A DNA stretch of 60,000 bases from Membranipora membranacea (Eukaryota > Bryozoa > Gymnolaemata > Cheilostomatida > Membraniporidae). Below the pieces are notes generated by a model. The model worked only from the letters and a program-made list of their open reading frames with translations. It searched no databases and was not told where the DNA came from. How positions within the stretch are numbered: the first letter of the stretch is position 1; each line of letters opens with the position of its first letter. The stretch spans positions 37,884,001 through 37,944,000 of the forward strand of contig OU612065.1 in the NCBI GenBank assembly GCA_914767715.1, read 5' to 3'. A program made the translations under genes and the position numbers. Shown here in pieces: positions 12,081 to 22,200 of this stretch.

Positions 12081-12310
12081 GAGGAGTAGGAGATGGTTCA
12101 GTTGGTTAGAGCGCCGATACTTAACCATGCAAATTTTGAAGGTTGCGTGCTCGAATGCAGATCATTGACTTCTGGAGTTTGGTTGGCCCCAAGGCGTGCT
12201 CAGTCCTGCCTGCAAAAAGAGAGCAACCTGGCGCGGATATTGCGGCCTAGCTCCTAAGGCAACTACTATTTCGCAGCCCATGCTTCTTATGGAATAAGTG
12301 TGATATGACC
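12081..12310 (+). mobile_element. tRNA-derived SINE, family A (copy 2)
   Basis: The head reads GGAGATGGTTCAGTTGGTTA then GAGCGCC (box A-like), with a degenerate box B (GGTTGCGTGCTCGAATGC) about 40 bases on. The tail, GGCCCCAAGGCGTGCTCAGT then CCTGCCTGCAAAAAGAGAG, matches the minus-strand copy at 3483-3646 in order and spacing. This copy is longer at its 3' end. I saw no clear target-site duplication. Approximate borders. Confidence 0.7.
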
Positions 12311-12319
12311 ACTTGATTT

Positions 12320-14860
12320 TAATCAACCATCAACCATTGAATCAAAAATTGACAACAAAAATAACCTGACCAAGAAAATAGGCCTGTTGCTGATACCAAG
12401 TCTGTAGCTATTGAAACCACTGATTTATAATACAGTGATCAGTGATCAGTGATTGAAACCATGGCAGATCAGTATAGATCAGCCTGAGGCGACAGATTTC
12501 GTTAGTTATTTCTCAACTCTGCTCCCATCAGTGACGGAGAAATGATGAGATTTAAATGCATTTCACTTGTGTGTGGCAATATTTCTATACAACTTCCATA
12601 TCAACTCAGTATATGCCATATTTTGCAAACCAGTGTCCTGTGATTTATGTGACATACCAAATAAATTATTTCAAATCAGGATCAGCCGGCAGTTATTGGT
12701 TGTGCCAGTTAACTGTGGCTTAGTCTATTGATAGAACTTCAAAACACTGGTTTTTTTTTCATAGCTGCCTGCACAACAAAATTATCTTATCAAGAGACAA
12801 CAATGTATACTGAGACTTATAATGGTGCTTATTTTGGTAAGTAGTAAGTCTCTTAACCTGATTATCTTGTTATCTGAAACACTACCTAAGGACATACAAT
12901 TGCAGACACTGATTTTGTAATAAATAATTGATTTTACTTTCTTTCACTTCTGATCCTTGAAGTAAGACAGCTGATCAATATTCAGCGCAGCATCAATGGA
13001 GGATTGACCAATCTCAAAACAAAGATTGAGGTTTTGTTACATTTTGTATCTATCGGATGGCCGTCAATGTAATGTACGCTATATAACACTTGTAAATACA
13101 AAGTGCAAGCTGTATGAGGAAAGAGACCTAGATTCCAATATAGCAACTGCAGGATGCCCGAATGGTCGCTTTAAGTTTTATGACAGCTCTTATTTCCCTC
13201 GCTGTCAAATTTTTTTTTATATGAAGTCTTATCTTGTCTGATTTTGTATGATATTCACAGACCATCATAGTCTCTGTGTCTCAGATCTCCTTGGAATGAG
13301 TTGATTGCAGTTAGCGCTTCACTGTAATGTCTGTGATTTCTTTTCTCAAATGTTCTTTATTTATTTATTTATCACTAACATTCAAGTACGGCAATAACAG
13401 TATTGAAATGCTTTAAAATCAAGTCAGGCCTGATTCATACAATAATTAAAATCATCTTTCCATAATAGAATTGTGAAAGCATAACTTCCATATATCAAAA
13501 CAGCGTACAAACAGCCAAGTGTTTGTGTGTGCATATGACCAGACAAAAAGTTCTATTATTAAAGTTGTGATAAATTGACACTGTAAGTTGTTGCTGCTTT
13601 GTGACATTGATCAGAGGTAGATTAGATAATAACTTTTTTTTTCTTTCTATTTTATGATTTTCCTTTTTCCCCAACACTAAAAATGACATGTATCGATTTC
13701 AGTTCTTGCCTAGGACATGACCTAAAACAGGAGTGCCAGTGTAACTTGTTTTTATGATTTCAAAATTTGACAGGTTTTAAAAAACACTGTGCAAACAATA
13801 CTGTTTTGAACTGACGTGATGCATTTTCTAATGTGATATGTCTAACATAAGTTCACCTGACCCTATGAATATTAATAATGGCTATAAAATCGATATAATA
13901 ATATACTTTTTATTGGCATCAAAAGTCATCTCATTCGAAATGTTTTGCACTCAGTGCCAGAAAACAATTTTTTTTATAACAAAAAAGAGAAACAGAAGGG
14001 AAATAATATCATCAATGATGTTGGTCAAGTCGATAATATATGGTTGAAAAGTAAAGTTTTGAATGAACTGAACTTCTCTTTAGATCTCAAATGTAACGGT
14101 AAAGAATTGTATGTAGCAGAAACTTTGTATCTTAGATTGTCTGTATGATATAAAAGTAAATGTTTATCACGAAAATTGAACTTGGTAGTGTTTTTAAATC
14201 CTCTATATATAAATGATATCTGCTACTGACACATCAATAGGGAGAGTTCAGTTGTTTCCAAGTTATGTTGCCTTTAGGAACCGCATTTGTAATCCCTTTG
14301 AATCATATTTGTATAAGCTTTTTCTTGAAAAGGCACCCAGCTATATGTTATTAAGGTCAGATCATTTTCTTGCGCGCTTAATTTTTTGCAGCTTGCCAAT
14401 TGTAAGCCTAACATACATACATGTCTGAAATTGAAAACCCCAAATGCATTTAAAATGAATTTTACTTGCTAATGATTGAAAGTTCAATGCATGTGGATGA
14501 TATATAGGGTCACATAAAAATGAAGAAATTTATTGAAATTGTTAGATAGGCACAAACAAACAATCGGTACTGTTGAAAGCTAGTAGTGAAGTTGATTGAC
14601 AGCTATAGGTAAAACTTTGGTACACTGAAGAAATTTTTTAGTTTGGGCAAAGGGCATCCAATAGCCAGGTTTCTATTTACCAACACAACTCTTAAATTTA
14701 AACAGACAATTGAAGACTATCATGCTGCAACAGGGTATTTTGTCGTCAAATAATTGAATAAAATTAAAGAATATAATTGACAGGAATTTTAAAAAATCCT
14801 TCACGAGACTGCGAAGTATAGCAGAAATGACTTATTGAGAAAAACAAAAATGTCCCACAC
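12320..14860. other. Gene-free stretch
   Basis: No recognisable coding exon, RNA gene or structured repeat. Overlapping frames at 13838-14148 (+) are AT-driven. A short ATTTATTTATTTATC run lies near 13360. Confidence 0.45.
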
Positions 14861-14870
14861 ACAAAATCCT

Positions 14871-16919
14871 TCAGTAACCATACAGCTCCAACTCACTTAT
14901 ATTCAATATCCCTTCTTCGACAAGCATAATCATCTTGAAGTATTTGGCTGGTTTCATCGGACATGGGAACCATATTGATTCTGCAGGTTTCATCGGAGGA
15001 TAATCAGGAGGGCCTGTGAATACTGAGCAGAGACTTTGATCAAAATTGTCTTCTAGTTCTGTTGCCACCGTTGCTACGAGAAAGTGCACATTTATAGTCA
15101 TATCTGTAATAAAAGATTCCATATGAGGTTTATTAGTCTAGTTAGTTACACTGGTTATTTGACATGCTAGCCTTGCCCTGGTATGCAATTTTCGCCAGCC
15201 CATTTTCACTGTAATATAAATTATGTCTTAGAGCAGAATCCAAGTATTTTGAATGATTTTTCCTTTTCCACTAAAATCACACAATCCACCAGCATGGGTA
15301 GATTGTAATGAAATGAGACAGTTGATTAGAAACGAGTGAGCTACAAAATCTTGGTAATCAAGAAGTTACATATCATGAGGCTTGGATAGTCAATAACAAA
15401 ATTGAAGAGACCATGGGATGTATATGATTTACCTCAAAGAATCAAGATTTTGTTATACCATTTATTGTTTTTAGGGTGATAATCTTATGCTGCCAATGAC
15501 ACATGATACATACAGGCACAACAATTTGTCCTGGTGTACAGCAAAGCTCCAGCTATTGTCTTCAAGGACCCGATTTCACCAAGCACCCATGGGTTGGAAG
15601 TTCCCAGCAGCGATTCGAAATAACTTAATCCTTCGATCAACCCATCAAATGCCTCGATAACTGTGTGGCCTCCATACACAGCAGAACTATTATATGGTCC
15701 TAAAACATAAATATTGAAATTAGATAATCATTTATCACAGCAGCTCATTTTGCTCCAGATTGTCATCACAACATCAACAACAAACATCACAATATTAAAA
15801 CACTAAACTAATTGATCTATATAATAAGCTTGAAACTAGTAGTTAACTTGACAATTTGATAACTGGTCAAGTTTTATTAGAAATATTACCTGTTGTGCTT
15901 ATTCTGGTAGGAACTCCATTGCTTCCACCTTCATACATGGTCCGATAAACATAAATCCCTTTGTTTGAACTACAATTGAAACTACCTGGCAGTTCAGGAA
16001 CAACTGGATAGCATGCTCTTTCAAATGCCTCATAACTGAATGCTTCCTCTACTGCCTGGCCTGACAAATGTATGGTTGCACATTCCGCCAGGCTCACTCC
16101 AAATATTGGCTGAAGATACATCTGTCTGCACATGCTATCAGAGGCTACTTTGAAAGGCTGTTCATTGAAGCTGTACTCTAAAATGAGACATTGCATTACA
16201 ACAGTCAAAATAAAGTTATACTTTGACTGGAAAATTTTGACAATATGTTCCACTTAAAGGAGCAAATTGACATCGCAGCGAGATAAATCCATAGGCATGC
16301 AAATACATATACGCACACACATATAATGTTATTTTTTGTCTGAAACTTGTAAACTATTAACATACCATTTGACGTGAACACTTGTGCAGTATAATTGTTC
16401 AGTGCTTGTGAACTCAAATCAGATGAAAGCCTGCACACTTTTTCCTTTTCATCATACGAGAAAGCAAGGCATGCGGAGGCAGTATCTGTCATTTCTGTGC
16501 ACAGGTTGGAGCAGATTTGAATGAAAGGCACCTCATAATGTATCTGCTGAACTGACACTAGCTGATGGCCGAGGGTTTTGGTGAAAGTTCCATAAGAGGC
16601 AGCAAGTGAAAGTGATACTGGATATAGCAAACTTACAATCTGCAATATTAAGAAAGAGAAATGTCAGTGTCCGTTTTCGAATCATTTAAACAATTTGAGA
16701 TCATAAAGGGTGTACACCTTACGTTATCTGAAAGGTATGTCCACCACACCTTTTTTTTTCATATCATTTTTTTGAGTTGGATTTGATTATGAATGTTTGA
16801 TAACCCTAATCTCCTAATTCTCTTGATCCCTGCAATACAAAAAAAATAAACAGGAATTGTTTGAGTAAAAGATGTCTGCTCACCCATGCCATATATGTTG
16901 ACACCTTTGCTGTCAACAT
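14871..16919 (-). CDS. Secreted PAN-like / F-type-lectin-like protein, 338 aa
   Basis: Five minus-strand exons: 16919-16884, 16639-16366, 16177-15890, 15699-15514 and 15103-14871. Exon 1 and the start of exon 2 together make a signal peptide (MLTAKVSTYMAW + IVSLLYPVSLSLAA). The intron between them is phase 0 and all later introns are phase 1. Residues about 30-103 form a PAN/apple-like domain (VPFIQICSNLC ... CLAFSYDEKEKVCRLSS). Residues about 104-199 are a second, degenerate one. Residues about 200-338 match the fucolectin/tachylectin-4 (F-type lectin) fold pattern: AFDG, NPW, LLYTRTNCC, then CSVF, WFPCPM and a final ISELELYG. The usual fucose-contact motif (H...RxD....R/K) is not kept: RTN replaces RxD, Met stands where R/K is expected, and Leu where His is expected. 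A secreted or matrix recognition role is inferred. Some splice sites rest on phase and consensus only. Confidence 0.8.
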
Positions 16920-18375
16920 GATTGATATGTTTGTTGTTGCAGTGTAGGGAAGCTATGTTCTTCAGTTCTTCTGAGGTCTCCGAGATACTGAGATTTCTGT
17001 TCTGAAAGCCAAATTAATTGAAAGCTGAATTTCTTCTGTCAAACTTAAAGTAAGCAATGCAAGTGACACAGACACAGAGAGTTCATAAAAATAGGTTATT
17101 GATTACTGCTGTACGTCCTGATATCATGAATGCTAATGGATTTAGGTACATTTACATGAGCGCATCTACTTCTTCCATGAACACACTTATTACGTTACCT
17201 CAAAGTTGAATTTCATCCAAAACATACAATATGAGAGAGTTTGATATTGTTTTGTATTTCAAAATGACACTTCAAACTAAATTTCCATGTATAAGGTGCC
17301 AATACCTTAAAATATCGCATGATTTTCTGACACATCTTACATTACATAATTTAAGATAAATCTGTTTGTGATGAATCAATATCGAGCAGACGCTTAAGGT
17401 TTCTAGTTTGGAATATTTGTCTTATTATATCAGGATACCAGTAGACTATGTAATGATTAAGTTAATAACCTTGATAAATTCAGCGTCTTTTGAAGGTCTT
17501 TTAGTTTGGCTCTTGATTACAGCCTCATTGTTTGAGAAATTTCATTACGGTATAGACATAAGGCATGCACATATCATGACATCATTGAGAACTGCAAGCA
17601 TACTTTGACCATTGTAGTGCCTTATTACTGCAGAAATTTGATGTCCTCATAACATTACCGTTCAAAAAATGCTGAAAACTACTGATTTGATGAAATAAAT
17701 ACTTAATCAAAATCATTGCTAATATTTCTGGTGCCTCTTTAATATTATTCCAAAATCAGCTATCAGGGCAGCCTCACATCAACTGTAGGTCATTTCATCT
17801 AATTTGCTCGATTGTAACATTATTATTATATCTATCCTTCATTGAGCCTATACACATTTGATTGTATCCACGTAAAATAATGTTGGAGAGAAACATATAT
17901 ATTCTTATATATGCTATTTCATCTTTATCCATATTTGCCAGACATACTGACTGCAATAACATGGTTCTCAGTAAAAATCATGAGGTATATTTATAGTTAA
18001 AGAGTTTTTTCTGGAATCACAATATTATTTTTAGCTTTGCTTCCTTATGTGAGTGTGTGCATGTTTAAAAGATTTTGTTCTCAATGTCTCTGAACCTATT
18101 CATTCCCCATATTTGGATTCTAGTACTGCAGATTGCTCACATAATAGACCTAAGCATGCGGGGGTCTTTCGGTTAGAATGAACATTACTATCATTATAAC
18201 TCAAAATTGTTGTTCAATTGGCCTTCCAAATCGGCAAAACATGATCCCAAATGGCTCACTCAGAATAAATAATAATTGATAATAAATATTATACACTTAA
18301 ATTGCCATTTAATGTCCCTGCCGGGCCAATGAGAATATGCTTATATTAGACATGATACAACTCATCTACTTAACA
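16920..18375. other. Upstream region of the lectin-like gene; nothing identified
   Basis: No coding exon or RNA gene was recognised. The region lies between the start of the PAN/lectin gene and the tetranucleotide tract, so it may hold that gene's promoter and 5' UTR. I could not place either. Confidence 0.4.
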
Positions 18376-18378
18376 CAC

Positions 18379-18510
18379 GTCGGTCGATTGGTTGGTCGGT
18401 CGGTTGGACAGTTGGTCGGTTGGTCGGTCGGTCGGATGGACGGTCGGTCAGTCTGATGGTTGGTTCGTCTGTCGGTCTGTCAGTCTGTCGGTCTGTCGGT
18501 CTGTCGGTTG
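18379..18510. repeat. Tetranucleotide tandem tract (GGTC/GGTT/TGTC)
   Basis: About 130 bases of imperfect four-base units, mainly GGTC and GGTT, passing into GTCT/GTCG units toward the right end. Both strands stay open through it (antisense reads as Asp-Arg-Pro-Thr repeats), which is an effect of the four-base period rather than coding. Confidence 0.85.
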
Positions 18511-19278
18511 CTTTAAATACTACAAAGTTTTCACTTGGACAATGTTTATGATTGGCAAGATTCATGCAAGCCGCTCTAACAATTGGTTTTTGCATATAAT
18601 AATCAGTTTATTGATTTTCAAATAGGATTTCTTTCCCAGTTTGTAGTACAGTTGCAAATTAGTTAATCTTCCAGACGTTACGTTTTACACTTTTGGTGGT
18701 TACATATAATTGGTCGATGTGGAATACTAAAACATGGAAACTTTATTATCACACACCTGAGGCTACATTGGATATGACAGTTTCTTGCCTCATATGAAAC
18801 TACAACATAGTATGGAATACAAAGTGCTAAAAATTATGCTTCAAATGACATGAGGTCAATACCAACTTGATGTTTCGATGAAAACGCAGCATTTTACACA
18901 ATAAAATGTATAATAAACTGTTCAGGATCCTAGCTTCAAAGCTAAATCCAATACCGACAATGAATAGAAAAAAATATCTCCCAACTTACCAAATTGTAAC
19001 TGACATTTCAATTCTACCTTCACTGACTGACTGACAACAAAAGGTTAAGCTGTAAGTATATTATGGTGGCACAGCTCATTATTTCTAATAAAGCATGACA
19101 GTGGACTTTTTTCATTTTTATTACACTCGCATCATTCCATTCCCACTGATATGTTTTCTGGTACATGTTCTCTTATTAGAAAGTGTGTCTCTAAAATACA
19201 GCAAAATTGAGAAGTAGAAAGATTTATTTGATACAAAGCAGTTATGCGGCTTGTTATGCTGTTATGTTATGTATTGGT

Positions 19279-22200
19279 TCAATCAGCTGATGAGACAGAC
19301 TTGATAGTTATGTCATCAATAGCCATATCAGATGTGAAGGCGGATCCTCTTTTCATCACTAGAATGAGCTGAAATCAGAAATAATGTTTATAGTTTTATA
19401 TAAATAACTCATCAAAAAATAGAAGCGAAGATAGTGCAAGAGTTTAAACCTTTTTTGAAAACTGAAACTTTTCACAGTTTTGAAAACTTGTAGCCTCGCA
19501 TCATCTATATTCCCGGTGGGGTAAAAATGATGGCTGATATAGGCCAATATGAAATCAAAACCTAGTAATATGATTTTCTAAAACTAGTGCATCAATATAA
19601 ACCTATCAATATGTATATTTGAATTCATGTATCAATCAGTAGGCCAATTTTGCAAAAGAGGACGTTGATAATAAGAGAGATAAGAAAGCATGTCACTTAT
19701 TACCTACACGCAGACAGAATTGAATTGAATTGAATTGAATTTATTTTGGTAATTGTGTTAGAAAGACATTACAATTTAAGCGTGAACCATATCTCTCTCA
19801 GTTATTTAAAACACGAATACTAAAAGGCACAAAGCTGCACAAATATCTTGATGTTCTAGTTTTTGGCATGATATAATATTTACGATTACTTTTATAACAA
19901 TTGCGTAAAATGTGTCTATCATCAGCGATAAAATGTTGAGCTAAATTAAAAATACTCATATCAACAAAACAGTCAGCGTCAAAAATGTAGCTGTTTTTTT
20001 AAAAACAGAAGCATTTTAAATTCACACAGCATGTTCTGCTTTATTCAAATAATTTCGAAAGTTAATGGTGAACTCATATCCAATTCAAATCATTTGCTGG
20101 TAGAAATTATGGTTAGCAATAAAAATTGGTCTCTCCCGCACATGATGATGAATTATGTATGATGGAGATGAAATTCACCTCATACACAGCTGATAATTGT
20201 AATGCGTACAGAAAGCAGATGGTGACATTAATAAAACTTGCGAGGAGTCAACACAGTGATATGTAATATGAAATATAAGTGACAGTGAACTCAATACCAC
20301 ACATTTTCATCAAATCTGATTTGTTAACAGTGTAGTCTTGCACGGTCTATGATTAATTCTGCAAATTGTTGTATAATTTCAATTTACAAAGAACTAACCT
20401 CAAAAGTATCAAACCCATCCAGATCACCAGGTTCTATCTTAGTTTCAAACAACTTCCATGCATCACCCTGATCACCTGAGAATATTGTAGACAGCAGATT
20501 GCTCTGGCTTGGACGCTCACAATTGATGGATAGGTGAAGAGAAAGGCTTCCCATGCTGAAAACAGAGCCAGGAATGGAGTTGCTGATAATACAATATCCC
20601 ACAGAGAGACATACTGAAACCCTGACATACAGGCAGAAACCCAGACAGACAGTCAGAGAGCAAGCAATCCAGTCAACCATCAAACAAGTCAGCCAGCAAG
20701 CCAGCAACACATACACAAATATAGGCAGTCGGATGCACATATAGATATACAACATTCCCAATCTGAGATTGGACCAGTAACGATTCCGAATAGAGCTGGA
20801 CATTTGCATACTGCATAATGCATAGTTGTTCAGGCTGAAATTCAGAATACATATTACCCAGCACCATAGCCGTGGTAGTAGAGTGAGAGCATCACATCTG
20901 AATGGGGCAGGTTGAAGATCCTGACATTTGCTGTCTGACCTTCATAACCAACAGAAGTTTCAAAGTAAAGGTATGTATTGCCATTGTATGCAGATGTAGG
21001 GCCAGTATCAATACTGCTTGTTCGTCCTGCAAAAAAGTTGTTGCTGTTAAGTGAATCAAGTTAAGATTTCTCTGCTTAACGATGACCCATTCTTAGTGTA
21101 AGAGCTTTATTTCATGTCGGGATAAGCATCGATCACTTACCTGAATTATATCTAGGATCATAATCATCACCGCCGACATCACCAGTTATGTCCAACATGG
21201 CAGAACACTGTGTATCCCCCTCTTCAAAACCACAAGAAATCTCCAGGCTCAACTCATAGACTGGAAGATCTACAACATTTAAGGTCAATCAGATCAATTG
21301 TGAATGTGAATTTGTTCTGAAACTAGTCTTCCTCTAAGCTGAGATTTGGACTGCAAAGAAAATTTGTAATCTAAGTTCTTATATGCACACAATGAACAGT
21401 ATGAGTAAAACGATAATTTAGATAAAGAGATTTTCCCAGTCATGCACACTGAGGAAAGTTGTTTCATCATGCATAATTTCATGTTGCAATGTTCCAGCAG
21501 ATCTCATACAATCATAACATTCATTGCCATATTTAGCCAGATAAATTGATACATTAATATCTGGGTCATAGTTATTGATAAAAAAACTACAAGCAGGGAC
21601 ACTACAAGGATATTGTGGGTAAGAAAATTACTACACAAAGGTATATCTGGGAGAAGAAAGGGAGGATTGTACGGGTTTCCTATTTATATATAAGCATTCC
21701 ATCATGCAATAGGTGGGATTCCAAATATCAATTTGAGTTTCAAAGTTTCAAAGTTTCAAAGTTTCATAGTTTCAAAGTTTCAAAGTTTCGAAGCTTGAAT
21801 ATTGAAGCTTGAAGTTGAAGTTAACGTTAAAGTTAAAGTTAAAGTTGAAGTTGAAGTTGAAGTTGAAGTTGAAGTTTGAAAGTTTGAAAGTTTGAAAGTT
21901 TGAAAGCTAACAACATCAATTTCAGGGGCAGTGTTAATAACCTTTTTTTATCTACAACATTCTTGCAGTTATATATCACATTCACTAGCAACACAACAAA
22001 GTCATTACAAGGAAACTTGACATTCCAGTCATTGGCATGTTATGAATTTCTAGGAGCCCTAGCAATATTGAACAGCTTATAAGTACTGTGTGGTCCTAGT
22101 TTGTTGGTTGGGTTCCTGTAGTTTTTTGTAATATACAATCATGGTTGATCAGCATAGCATAAGTTTCAAGCAATCATATTACACAATATGGCAACAGTCT

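Noticed and set aside
16890-16920. Complementary segments around GTTGACA / TGTCAAC in the first exon of the lectin-like gene, as a hairpin
   Set aside because: The short inverted repeat is within the signal-peptide coding exon and too short to claim as a structure.
18362-18625. Two 77-residue frames on opposite strands (Asp-Arg-Pro-Thr and Val-Gly-Arg-Ser repeats)
   Set aside because: They result from the tetranucleotide tandem tract. There is no start context, and no conservation is expected.
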